A stretch of 64,000 bases of DNA from Albimonas donghaensis. GTDB lineage: Bacteria > Pseudomonadota > Alphaproteobacteria > Rhodobacterales > Rhodobacteraceae. Shown in pieces: positions 1 to 7,892 of this stretch. The translations under genes and the position numbers were made by a program. The notes below the pieces were generated by a model, which worked only from the letters and a program-made list of their open reading frames with translations, was not told the DNA's origin and searched no databases. The stretch covers positions 1-64,000 of the forward strand of contig NZ_FNMZ01000002.1 of the NCBI RefSeq assembly GCF_900106695.1, read 5' to 3'. Numbering within the stretch: the first letter of the stretch is position 1; every line of letters begins with the position of its first letter.

Positions 1-475
1 TATCCGCCGGCCTCCGTCCCCGGCAGACACCTTGAATCAGACCGAGACCCCGAGGCGAATCCCCTGCGATTCAATCAGGTCGGGTTCCGCTCTAGGACGC
101 ATCCGCTGCGCGCAGAGCCAGGGCGCCGCTCGCCCCGGGCCACGCGGGTCCAGACCGCCGGGATCCCGACGCGGAACCTCCGCGGTCGCCATGCCCGGAC
201 CGGCCTCGGACCGCCGCGCATGCGGTCACGCGCAAGCGCGAGCCCCGGCCGCGAGGGCGGAGGGCCGGCCGCGGATCAGGCGACGCCGAGCGCCAGCGGA
301 ACCGCAGGCGCGGCGGCCCGGGGCGGCAGGCCATGCCGCGCCGCCTGGGCCAGGCGGCGAAACCCGCCGCGCCGGGCGCGGATCGGCTTCGGGGCGACGG
401 CTTGGACGAAACGCGCCGTGGGGGGCGGCCCTTTCGCCCCGACGCGTTTCGCAGGCAAGCCCGCCCGGCCCCCGC
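1..475. other. No gene seen; GC-rich leader of the window
   Basis: No frame here has a recognisable protein or a start with a good ribosome binding site. Long open frames exist on both strands, but they are arginine/alanine/proline-rich products of the high G+C. The only structure supported is a hairpin near 408-450 that fits a terminator for the minus-strand gene ending at 476. Confidence 0.6.
408..450 (-). terminator. Hairpin downstream of the BKACE gene
   Basis: GAAACGCG at 408-415 pairs with CGCGTTTC at 443-450, and an inner GC-rich stem (422-427 with 435-440) lies inside it. The hairpin begins about 25 nt after the stop codon of the minus-strand gene. There is no clear U-tract, so the call is tentative. 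Confidence 0.45.
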
Positions 476-1357
476 TCACCCCCCCGGCGCGGCGCGGCGA
501 GCGGCGAGGTTGCGGCGCACGGCCTCCGGCGAGGCGAGGCCCCGGCCCGAAGCCGCGATTTCCGCCCGCGCCCGCGCCACTTGCGCGGCATTGCCCATCT
601 CCGACCCGCGGGGCGCGTCCTCCAGCCCCACGCGCACATCCGCGCCCAGTTCCAGCCCCGCCCGCATCACCGCGAAGACGTCGAAGTCGATCCCCGCCAG
701 CATCCAGCGCCGGACCCCGATCAGCGCCATCGCCTGACCGACCGCGGCCAGCCCCGCCGCGCTCGGCGGCGCGCCCCACAGGTAGCGGTCCGAGAACATC
801 ACCCGATGCAGCGCGTGCCCCGCCGCCACCCCGGCCTCCGCCGCCATCGCCTGCGCCGCGCGCGCGAAGCCCAGCTCGTAGATCGCCATGGCCGGGATCA
901 GTCCGGTCTCCCGCGCCAGCGCGAAGCCGGAGGCCGTCTCCTCGGGCGGATTGAGATAGACGAAGCCCTGCCCCGCCGTCCCCTCGCGCGCGAAATTGCA
1001 CGAGCCGGGGTCGAGCACGAACACGTCCAGCAGCCCCTCCGCCGCCAGCGTCCGCTCGATCCGGTAGCGCTCCTCGACCGGCATCGGGGGCTGGCCGAGG
1101 CGGCGCATGGCGGTGGTCGGGTAGATCACCGCCTCGGTCCGCGCGCGCACGCCCTCCAGCACCGCCCTGTGAAAATCGAGATTGCGCTCCGCGTGCCGTC
1201 CGGCCGCGTCATAGGCGTGGTAATGCAGGATCGAGGCGCCCTCGCCCAGACAGGCCATGGCCTCGTCGATCACCGCCTCCACGGTCACCGGGGCCAGCGG
1301 CTGCGCCTCGCGCCCGCCCGATCCGTTCAGCGCCACTTCCAGCCAGACGTCCTGCAT
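476..1357 (-). CDS. BKACE family (DUF849) beta-keto acid cleavage enzyme
   Basis: A 293-residue protein of the BKACE family, which is typified by 3-keto-5-aminohexanoate cleavage enzyme. Family members are zinc-dependent TIM-barrel enzymes that condense a beta-keto acid with acetyl-CoA and split it into acetoacetate and a CoA ester. Visible family marks are the zinc-site motif HYHAYD at residues 45-50 followed by GR, the acidic VGLED near residues 243-247, and a length close to the usual 270-310. The ATG has a strong GGGAGGAG ribosome binding site. The gene stands alone, with a 19-bp dyad just upstream (1382-1400) that would suit a dedicated regulator. The substrate cannot be read from the sequence because BKACE enzymes vary widely in the acid they accept. 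The family is confident; the specific reaction is not. Confidence 0.85.
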   Translation of the reverse strand: MQDVWLEVALNGSGGREAQPLAPVTVEAVIDEAMACLGEGASILHYHAYDAAGRHAERNLDFHRAVLEGVRARTEAVIYPTTAMRRLGQPPMPVEERYRIERTLAAEGLLDVFVLDPGSCNFAREGTAGQGFVYLNPPEETASGFALARETGLIPAMAIYELGFARAAQAMAAEAGVAAGHALHRVMFSDRYLWGAPPSAAGLAAVGQAMALIGVRRWMLAGIDFDVFAVMRAGLELGADVRVGLEDAPRGSEMGNAAQVARARAEIAASGRGLASPEAVRRNLAARRAAPGG

Positions 1358-1381
1358 GGCGGTCTCCTCCCGTCGTCGCGT

Positions 1382-1400
1382 TTATGGTTGGCGACCATAA
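1382..1400. promoter_or_regulatory. 19-bp dyad, candidate repressor operator
   Basis: TTATGGT at 1382-1388 and ACCATAA at 1394-1400 form perfect 7-bp arms around a 5-nt spacer. The site lies 25-43 nt upstream of the BKACE start codon, where a promoter would sit. The TGGT/ACCA half-sites resemble operators of GntR-family regulators. That assignment is inference, because no such regulator is encoded nearby. Confidence 0.5.
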
Positions 1401-1467
1401 CGCCCGGAGATCCGCCCCGCGTCCAGCGCCGGGATCGGGGGGGAGGCGTCGCGCGCCTCCCCCCGGC

Positions 1468-2046
1468 TCAGCCCCGCCGACGCCGGACCGCGCCCAGCAT
1501 CGCCAGCCCGCCGCCCAGCAGCGCCAGCGCGCCGGGCAGAGGCACGTCGGCCGCAAGCTCGGTGATGGTCACGGTCATCGCGTAGGACTCGAGCGGCAGG
1601 CCGCCGTATTCGTCGGAATCGGCCAGGCCGAGATAGTAGATTCCGGGACCGACCGTGACCGGACCGATCGCGATGCTGCCCGGGCCGCTGTCCATGGAGT
1701 AGCAGTCGAAACAGTATTCAACCGGCGCGCTTTCCGGCCCGAACCCGATGTCGAAGCCGTCATAGCTGTAGTCGAAGGTGATGTCGGGCGTGATATTCGA
1801 CACCTCGAACGTTACCGGAACCAGGAACTCGAAGCGGAACAGGTCGTTGCCGCCCTCGCCCAGGAAGCCGGAGATGCCGGTCACCTCGGTTCCGCCGGCC
1901 TCCATGGCGGTCGCGAAGGTCGAGCCGGCGTCGCCGGTCGATCCGTCGGCGGCGGTGTCCTCGACGATCACGGCCTGGGCGGCGAAGGGCGCCAGGCCCA
2001 GCGCCAGGGCCGCCCCGGCGGCGCGGGCGATCATTTTCTTGCGCAT
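1468..2046 (-). CDS. VPLPA-CTERM sorting-domain exported protein
   Basis: About 192 residues. The N-terminus has a basic stretch (MRKKM) and an alanine-rich signal peptide ending near AAQA. A secreted beta-rich, acidic body follows, with a CFDC cysteine pair. The C-terminal tail reads VPLPGALALLGGG, then a hydrophobic helix and RRRR (residues about 168-192). That tail is the VPLPA form of the PEP-CTERM signal, which an exosortase cuts to anchor or release surface proteins. I chose the start at 2046 because GAGAGAAC lies upstream and it gives a clean signal peptide; an earlier ATG at 2076 would add ten residues. The ligand or role is unknown. No exosortase is encoded in this window, so the processing enzyme must lie elsewhere. 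Confidence 0.8.
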   Translation of the reverse strand: MRKKMIARAAGAALALGLAPFAAQAVIVEDTAADGSTGDAGSTFATAMEAGGTEVTGISGFLGEGGNDLFRFEFLVPVTFEVSNITPDITFDYSYDGFDIGFGPESAPVEYCFDCYSMDSGPGSIAIGPVTVGPGIYYLGLADSDEYGGLPLESYAMTVTITELAADVPLPGALALLGGGLAMLGAVRRRRG

Positions 2047-2234
2047 TTGTTCTCTCAATGCTTGGATCTCATTCACCAGCGGTCATGGCGACGGTTATGC
2101 CCGAGCGCGCCGACGCCGGCTTTTGGCATCTGTGGAATTTTTGTCGCGAAGCGCGCGCGCAGGCTGCTGCACGTCCGTCCGCCTTGGGCTAGGCTCGCCG
2201 TCCGACGACGCGTTCCCGAGGGAGGAAACACCAA

Positions 2235-3533
2235 ATGTCCGACGACGCCCCGCGGCCCTACGGCTTCGACACGCTGCAGATTCATGCCGGCGCGCGCCCG
2301 GATCCGGCCACCGGCGCCCGGCAGACGCCGATCTACCAGAACACCGGCTACGTGTTCCGCGACGCCGAGCACGCCGCCGCCCTGTTCAACCTGCAGGAAG
2401 TCGGCTTCATCTACTCGCGCCTGACCAACCCCACCGTGGCGGTGCTGCAGGAGCGGATCGCGACGCTGGAGGGCGGCGTCGGCGCCATCTGCACCGGATC
2501 GGGCCACGCGGCGCAGCTCATGGCGCTGTTCCCGCTGATGAGCCCGGGCGACGACATCGTGGTGTGCAACCGGCTTTACGGCGGCACGGTCACCCAGTTC
2601 TCCCAGACCATCAAGCGCTTCGGGTGGAAGGCGAAATTCGTCGACGCCGACAAGCCGGGCGAGGTCGCCAAGGCCTGCGGCAAGCGCACCAAGGCGATCT
2701 TCTGCGAGTCGATCTGCAACCCCGGCGGCTATGTCACCGACATTCCCAAGATCGCCGCGGTGGCCGAGCGCAAGGGCGTGCCGCTGATCGTCGACAACAC
2801 CTCGGCCACCCCCTACCTGTGCAAGCCGATCGAGATGGGCGCCACGCTGGTGGTGCATTCGACGACCAAGTACCTGTCCGGCTCGGGCCAGGCCATGGGC
2901 GGCGTGATCGTGGACTCGGGGACCTTCGACTGGTCGGCCTCGGACAAGTTCCCCTCGCTGAGCGAGCCGGAGCCCGCCTATCACGGCCTGAAGTTCCACG
3001 AGACCTTCGGCCCGCTGGCCTTCACCTTCAACGGCATCGCCATCGGGCTGCGGGATCTGGGCATGACCCAGTCGCCGATGAACGCCTTCCTGACCCTGCT
3101 GGGGATCGAGACGCTGTCCCTGCGCATGGAGAAGCACGTCGCCAACGCGAAGAAGCTGGCCGAATGGCTGGAGAACGACCCGCGGGTGGCGAGCGTGTCC
3201 TATGCCGGCCTCAAGTCCTCGCCCTATTATCGCCGGGCGCGGAAGGTCTATCCGAATGGGGCCGGGGCGCTGTTCACCGTGGCGCTGAAGGGCGGCTACG
3301 ACGCCTGCGTGAAGATGGTCGACGGGGTCGAGATCTTCTCCCATGTGGCCAATCTGGGCGACACCCGCAGCCTGATCATCCACTCGGCTTCGACCACCCA
3401 TCGCCAGCTGACGCCCGAGCAGCAGGTGGCGGCGGGGGCCGGGCCGGACGTGGTGCGGCTGTCGATCGGGATCGAGGACGCGGACGACCTGATCGCCGAT
3501 CTCGACCAGGCGCTGGCCAAGGCCACGGCCTGA
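2235..3533 (+). CDS. metY: O-acetylhomoserine sulfhydrylase (MetY type)
   Basis: A 432-residue PLP-dependent Cys/Met metabolism enzyme (fold type I). It should convert O-acetylhomoserine and sulfide to homocysteine, bypassing the trans-sulfuration route to methionine. Evidence is the N-terminal FDTLQIHAG, the substrate/PLP loop YSRLTNPT, the VDNT motif, and the Schiff-base lysine in HSTTKYLSGSG (Lys212). The 425-435 length is typical of MetY and longer than MetB or MetC. A GGGAGGAAA ribosome binding site precedes the ATG. The 188-bp region shared with the divergent VPLPA gene presumably holds both promoters, but I could not recognise a SAM riboswitch there. The next gene starts 3 nt after the stop codon. 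Confidence 0.93.
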   Translation: MSDDAPRPYGFDTLQIHAGARPDPATGARQTPIYQNTGYVFRDAEHAAALFNLQEVGFIYSRLTNPTVAVLQERIATLEGGVGAICTGSGHAAQLMALFPLMSPGDDIVVCNRLYGGTVTQFSQTIKRFGWKAKFVDADKPGEVAKACGKRTKAIFCESICNPGGYVTDIPKIAAVAERKGVPLIVDNTSATPYLCKPIEMGATLVVHSTTKYLSGSGQAMGGVIVDSGTFDWSASDKFPSLSEPEPAYHGLKFHETFGPLAFTFNGIAIGLRDLGMTQSPMNAFLTLLGIETLSLRMEKHVANAKKLAEWLENDPRVASVSYAGLKSSPYYRRARKVYPNGAGALFTVALKGGYDACVKMVDGVEIFSHVANLGDTRSLIIHSASTTHRQLTPEQQVAAGAGPDVVRLSIGIEDADDLIADLDQALAKATA

Positions 3534-3536
3534 GCC

Positions 3537-4889
3537 ATGGGACCGGGACCGGGGCCGGCGAGCGCGGGGCGGGTCATGGCGGGGCGGACGGGCGTTCGGC
3601 GGACGGGCGTTCGGCGGGGAGGTCTCCGGATCGCGGCGGGTCTCGCCGTGGTCGGGATGGCGTCCTGCCTCGCCTGGTCCGCGGCGGGGGCGACGCGCGC
3701 GCCCCTGCCGCCCGCCAACCCGCTGCGCGCCGTCGACCCCGTTCCCGCGCCCGCCCCCGATCCTGCGCCCACGCCGTCCCTGACCTCCACGCCGGCGGCG
3801 CCTGACGGGGCGCCGCCGGCGGCGGGCGCGGACCCCGCGTCCTCCGAACCCTTCGGCTTTCCGTCCCTGGCCGCGGGCGTCCACGCGCCCCCGCCCAATC
3901 CTCGGCGCGAGGCGGCGACGCCCGCCGCAGCCCCCGACGCGCCTTCCGCGGCTTCCGCCCCCGCCCCCGCGCCCGCCGCTACGCCCGCCGCGACGCCCGG
4001 GACGCCACCCGCGGCCGCGCCCGAAACCACCGCAGCGTCCGAATCCGCGGCGACCGCCTTCCCGCCCCTCGCCCCCGGCCTCCACGCGCCGGAGCCCAAT
4101 CCGCTGCGCGATGAGGCGGCCCGACCGGGCCCCGCCACGGCGGATGCGATGGCGGCGGCCTCGGCGGCGCTGGCCGCGCTCGGCCCGCCCGACGCGCCAT
4201 TCGAACCCGCGCCCGGCGGCGAGGCGGCCGGGGCCTCGATCGTCTCGAGCCTGCTGACGCCGACGCCCGCCCCTGCACCCGTCACGCCGCCCGCGACGCA
4301 GGCCGCCCCGGCCGCCGCGGCGCGCGCGCCCGCGGGTTTCCCGCCGCCGGCGCGCGGCCTGCACCTGCCGCCGCCCAATCCCCGGCGCGGCACGCCGACC
4401 GCCGCGCCAACGCCCCCGGCGACATCCGCGCCCCCGGCCGACCCGGTTCCCGCGCCGTCGCCGCCCCCCGAGATCCAGCCCGCCGCGCCGACCACGCTGG
4501 CCGCCCTTCCGGCCGCCGCGCATCCCAGCCTGCCGCGGGCGCGGCCCTCGGTCATTCCGGCCCGGCCCAAGGCGGCCCCGGCGACGTCCGCCGTGCGTCC
4601 CGCCCCGCCGATCCAGGCCAGCGCGCCCGGCGCCGGCGCGGTGCGCCCCGGCTCCGACCCCCGCCATGCCGGCGGGGCCGAGCGCGGGCGGCTGGTGGCC
4701 GGTCATCTGACCCTGCTGGGCGTCTTCGGCTCCGCCGCCGCGCCGCGGGCCCTGCTGCTCCTGCCCGACGGCAAGGTGAAGCGGGCCGGCGTCGGGGACG
4801 AGGCGGCGGGGTGGAAGGTGACCTCGATTTCGCCGGACGGGGTGCGGGTGCTGTCGGACGGGACCACGGCGACGCTCAAGCTGCCCTGA
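3537..4889 (+). CDS. Proline/alanine-rich membrane protein with PilP/GspC-like C-terminus
   Basis: A 450-residue predicted inner-membrane protein. It has a short basic cytoplasmic end, one transmembrane helix at about residues 29-49, a very long Pro/Ala-rich periplasmic region, and a compact domain at about 383-450 (LTLLGVFGSAAAPRALLLLP, then a WKV.SI..DGVRV pattern). That last domain resembles the PilP/GspC fold, which links inner-membrane secretion or pilus parts to the secretin; this is an inference from pattern. The linker carries three copies of the motif F-P-x-x-A-x-G-x-H-x-P-x-P-N-P-x-R (Asn at 121, 188 and 281) and a shortened one at 54-64. The gene starts 3 nt after metY, so the two are probably co-transcribed. 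An internal ATG at 3576 is also possible. No pilus or secretion genes are nearby. Confidence 0.7.
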   Translation: MGPGPGPASAGRVMAGRTGVRRTGVRRGGLRIAAGLAVVGMASCLAWSAAGATRAPLPPANPLRAVDPVPAPAPDPAPTPSLTSTPAAPDGAPPAAGADPASSEPFGFPSLAAGVHAPPPNPRREAATPAAAPDAPSAASAPAPAPAATPAATPGTPPAAAPETTAASESAATAFPPLAPGLHAPEPNPLRDEAARPGPATADAMAAASAALAALGPPDAPFEPAPGGEAAGASIVSSLLTPTPAPAPVTPPATQAAPAAAARAPAGFPPPARGLHLPPPNPRRGTPTAAPTPPATSAPPADPVPAPSPPPEIQPAAPTTLAALPAAAHPSLPRARPSVIPARPKAAPATSAVRPAPPIQASAPGAGAVRPGSDPRHAGGAERGRLVAGHLTLLGVFGSAAAPRALLLLPDGKVKRAGVGDEAAGWKVTSISPDGVRVLSDGTTATLKLP

Positions 4890-4922
4890 CCCGGAGGGTC
4901 GGCGGGCGCGGCCGGGGGCGCC

Positions 4923-6563
4923 TCAGTCCTCGCGCCCTTCCTCGCGCCCCTCCTCACGCCAGGCGGCCCAGGCCTCCGGCGTGTCGAGATCGAGCCGCGC
5001 GGCCCGCCCCGGCGTCGGGACCAGCGCCACGAATTCGGCGTTGGCGCGCAGCACGTCGCGGGCGCCGTCATCGCCGGTCAGCCGCGACAGGCTCTCGAAG
5101 AACCGCCGCCCGAACAGCACCGGATGCCCCGGCCGCCCCTGCGCGTCCGCGGCCCGCGCGATGGCCCGCCCCCGCGCCGGGTCGAACCCCGCGATCACCG
5201 CGTTCACATGCGCCGCCTCGACTTCCGGCATGTCGGCCAGCGCCAGCAGCGCCGCGTCCGCGTCGGGCCGCGTCGCCGCCAGCCCCGCGCGGATCGAGGC
5301 CGCCATCCCCTCCGCCGCCTGCGCGTTCTCCACGATGCGCAGGGCCAGCCCCTCCAGCGCCCTGCGCCGGGCGTCATCGCCGGGGCGCAGCACCGCGATC
5401 ACCTCCGAGACCTCGCTCGCGATCAGGGCGCGGGCGGCGCGGCGCAGGATCGGTTCGCCGCCGACCTCCTCCATCAGCTTGTCCGCCCCCCCCATGCGCG
5501 ACGACGCGCCCGCCGCCAGCAGCAGCGCCGCGACCACCGGGCGTTCCGCCGCCCCGGCCCCGCCGGACCGCGGCTGCGGGCGCGAGGGGATTTCCTTCAG
5601 CAGCCCGCCGACCCCCATGCCCGCGATCTCGGCCGCGGTCACCTCCAGCCCGCAGGCCAGCCGCTCCAGGATCCAGTCCGAGCCCGACAGGGCGGGCGAG
5701 CGCGCCGAGCCCGGCAGCCCCAGCACCTTCCGCCCGCCCAGATCGGCGAGGAAGGTCAGGTTCCCCGGGTCCACCGGCATCCCGAAACGGATCATCCGCC
5801 CCCCCGCCGCGACCACCGCCGCCGGCGCCGCGTCCCGCGGGTCCGAAGGCGCCGAGCCGCCGAGGATCAGCACCAGGTCGCCGGTGGCCGCGCGCAGGGC
5901 GTCGGCGATGGCGTCCCGGTCATGGGCGCAGCGGGTCTCGTCGGCCACGCTCACGCCCAGGCCCGCCAGCCGGGCCCGCAGCGCCTCCGACCCCTTGTCG
6001 AGCAGGCTGGGCTTGAGCCCCGGCACCGTGGTCAGCACCAGGCTGGCGCGGCGCAGGCGCACCGGGTGGCAGCGCAGCGCCTCGCCCCCGCGCAGGATCG
6101 CCGCGGCGTCCTCCACCGCGGCGCGGGACACGGCATAGGGAATGATCTTCACCGTCGCCGCCATCTGGCGCGGGTGCAGGCGGGCGTGGTCCGGCAGCGT
6201 GGCGAGCGTGATCGCCTCGTCCACCCCGTTGGCCGCGTCGATCAGGGCGCGGTCCACCCGCAGCAGCCCGGTGGAGAGCGCCAGCACGTTGACCCGCCCG
6301 GTGAAGGGCGCCGAAAGGCTCGCCCCCAGCGCCAGCGGTTCGGGGGCGAGCGCCGCGCCCAGCAGCGCCGCGGCCTCGTCCTCGCCCATGTCGCCCGCAT
6401 CCAGCCGGGCCGCCGTGACCTCCGCCATGCCCGCGTCGCGCAGGGCGGCGATGTCGTCGGCGCCCAGCCGCAGGCCCTTCTTCAGCCGGCGCCCGTTCGC
6501 GGTCAGGGAATGGGCGAGAATGGCCCCTTCGGCCTCGGAGAGAGGAAGGGGCCCGAACCTCAT
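4923..6563 (-). CDS. Molybdopterin-binding domain fused to MocA-like nucleotidyltransferase
   Basis: A 546-residue two-domain protein. The first two thirds form a MoeA/MogA-like molybdopterin-binding module (LILGGSAPSDPRDAAP near residue 225). The last third is a MobA-like NTP-transferase with the signature LLLAAGASSRMGGADKL near residue 341, and ADMPEV further on. Proteins of this layout act as molybdenum cofactor cytidylyltransferases that make MCD for xanthine-oxidase-family enzymes. The domain assignment is firm; the exact nucleotide is inferred from the family. The start at 6563 overlaps the xdhC stop (ATGA), showing translational coupling. A longer open frame upstream to 6794 only overlaps xdhC and was not used. 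Confidence 0.88.
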   Translation of the reverse strand: MRFGPLPLSEAEGAILAHSLTANGRRLKKGLRLGADDIAALRDAGMAEVTAARLDAGDMGEDEAAALLGAALAPEPLALGASLSAPFTGRVNVLALSTGLLRVDRALIDAANGVDEAITLATLPDHARLHPRQMAATVKIIPYAVSRAAVEDAAAILRGGEALRCHPVRLRRASLVLTTVPGLKPSLLDKGSEALRARLAGLGVSVADETRCAHDRDAIADALRAATGDLVLILGGSAPSDPRDAAPAAVVAAGGRMIRFGMPVDPGNLTFLADLGGRKVLGLPGSARSPALSGSDWILERLACGLEVTAAEIAGMGVGGLLKEIPSRPQPRSGGAGAAERPVVAALLLAAGASSRMGGADKLMEEVGGEPILRRAARALIASEVSEVIAVLRPGDDARRRALEGLALRIVENAQAAEGMAASIRAGLAATRPDADAALLALADMPEVEAAHVNAVIAGFDPARGRAIARAADAQGRPGHPVLFGRRFFESLSRLTGDDGARDVLRANAEFVALVPTPGRAARLDLDTPEAWAAWREEGREEGRED

Positions 6564-7621
6564 GCGGCGGCGTCCTGACGCGAGGGGTCGGCCGCGGCCG
6601 CGCCGGGGCGCGTCTCGGGCCGACGCAGACGCTCGGTGATCTGGGCGAGCGCCGAGAGCGCGATCTCCGCCGGGGTGGCGGAGCCGATATCGGCCCCCAG
6701 CGGCGCGTGGATGCGCGCGATCTCGTCCGCGGCGAAGCCGGCCTCCTCCAGCCGCGCCACGCGCTTGGCATGGGTGCGGGTGGAGCCGAGGCAACCGAGG
6801 TAGAACACGTCCGATTTCAGCGCCCGGCGGATGGCCGGATCGTCGAGCTTGGGGTCATGGGTCAGCGTGACCACCGCGGTGCGGGCGTCGAGCCCCAGCG
6901 CGTCCAGCGCCTCGTCCGGCCAGTCGTTGAGGATCGTCTCTCCCGGAAAACGGGCGGCGGAGCCGAAGGCGTCGCGCGGGTCCACCAGCGCCGCGTCATA
7001 GCCCGCGAGCCGGGCCATGGGCATCAGCGCCTGGGCGATATGCACCGCGCCCACGACGATCATGCGCAGCGGCGGGTTGTGGACGCCGAGGAAGATCTCC
7101 CCGGCCTCCGTCGTCTCGAACCCCGACTTGTCGTTGGCGAGGCGCCTGGCGACGGTCCCGGCCAGCGGGTCGCCGCCCCCGGCCCGGATCAGCCGGCGCT
7201 CCCAGCGCGCGGTGTCGACGGCGTAGACCACGGCCTCCCGCGATGCGCGGGCGTCGGTCAGCTCCGTCAGCAGGGCCGAGGTCGGCCCCTTCCCCACGTC
7301 GATCGGCTCCACCATGATGCGGATGGTCCCCCCGCAGGCGAGGCCGACGGCGAAGGCCTCGTCATCGGAGACGCCGTATTCGAGGATCCGGCATTCGCCG
7401 TCCTCCAGCGCGTCCAGCGCCTCGACGATCACGGCGCCCTCGACGCAGCCGCCGGAGACGGAGCCCATGATCTCGCCCGTCCCCGAGATCACCAGCTGGC
7501 TGCCGGTGGGACGCGGGGCCGAGCCCCAGGTCTGCACGACGGTCGCCAGCGCGGCGCGCTTGCCTGCGGCGATCCAGTCGAGCGCGATTTCGGGGATGCG
7601 GTCGTGATCTGCGACGGACAT
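6560..7621 (-). CDS. xdhC: XdhC/CoxF-family molybdenum hydroxylase maturation factor
   Basis: A 353-residue protein with an N-terminal XdhC/CoxI domain (AALATVVQTWGSAPRPTGSQ, then GSVSGGCVEG) and a C-terminal Rossmann-type XdhC domain (HIAQALMPMARLAGYDAALVDPRDAF). Family members bind the molybdenum cofactor, help with its sulfuration, and insert it into xanthine dehydrogenase or CO-dehydrogenase-like enzymes. The ATG at 7621 has a GAGGGAGG ribosome binding site. An in-frame extension to 7747 has no such site. The 3' end overlaps the MPT-binding/NTP-transferase gene by four bases. No molybdenum hydroxylase structural gene is present in the window, so the client enzyme must be elsewhere. Confidence 0.9.
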   Translation of the reverse strand: MSVADHDRIPEIALDWIAAGKRAALATVVQTWGSAPRPTGSQLVISGTGEIMGSVSGGCVEGAVIVEALDALEDGECRILEYGVSDDEAFAVGLACGGTIRIMVEPIDVGKGPTSALLTELTDARASREAVVYAVDTARWERRLIRAGGGDPLAGTVARRLANDKSGFETTEAGEIFLGVHNPPLRMIVVGAVHIAQALMPMARLAGYDAALVDPRDAFGSAARFPGETILNDWPDEALDALGLDARTAVVTLTHDPKLDDPAIRRALKSDVFYLGCLGSTRTHAKRVARLEEAGFAADEIARIHAPLGADIGSATPAEIALSALAQITERLRRPETRPGAAAADPSRQDAAA

Positions 7622-7766
7622 GGGGGGCCTCCCTCGGGCGGGTGCGGGTTCCCGATACATAAGACCGCGAGGGGGCGCCGCGCCAGTGGCGCTTTGGGAG
7701 AATGCGCGGAGGCGGGCGCTTGCGGCGCCGGGGGGCGAGGGGCTCATGCCGCGGCGACCATCCGGC

Positions 7767-7812
7767 GCCCGCTGACGCGGGCAAGCCCATGCCTCCGGGG
7801 GCGAACGCCCCC
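7767..7812. repeat. Two adjacent GC hairpins upstream of xdhC
   Basis: GCCCGC-TGAC-GCGGGC (7767-7782) and GGGGGC-GAAC-GCCCCC (7797-7812) are perfect 6-bp stems with 4-nt loops. They lie between coxE and xdhC and could form a terminator for neither gene cleanly. The first shares the core CGCTGACGCG with the dispersed element at 31443 and 37430. Confidence 0.45.
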
Positions 7813-7838
7813 TTCAGGCGGTGCGGGACAGGCGTCGT

Positions 7839-7876
7839 TCAGGGCGCACGGGTCAGGGCGCACGGGTCAGGGCGCG
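7839..7876. repeat. 14-bp tandem repeat
   Basis: TCAGGGCGCACGGG is repeated at 7839-7852 and 7853-7866, followed by a partial third copy. It sits just past the stop codon of the minus-strand coxE-like gene. No function is evident. Confidence 0.7.
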
Positions 7877-7892
7877 CGCCGGGCCGGGCCGG

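Noticed and set aside
32-1585. A 517-residue open frame on the plus strand
   Set aside because: Covers the BKACE gene in antisense and has no domain or ribosome binding site.
2047-2234. A SAM riboswitch upstream of metY
   Set aside because: I looked for conserved SAM-II or SAM/SAH cores and found none convincing in the 188 bp.
2073-4706. An 877-residue open frame on the minus strand
   Set aside because: Antisense to metY and the PilP-like gene; Arg/Gly-rich composition only.
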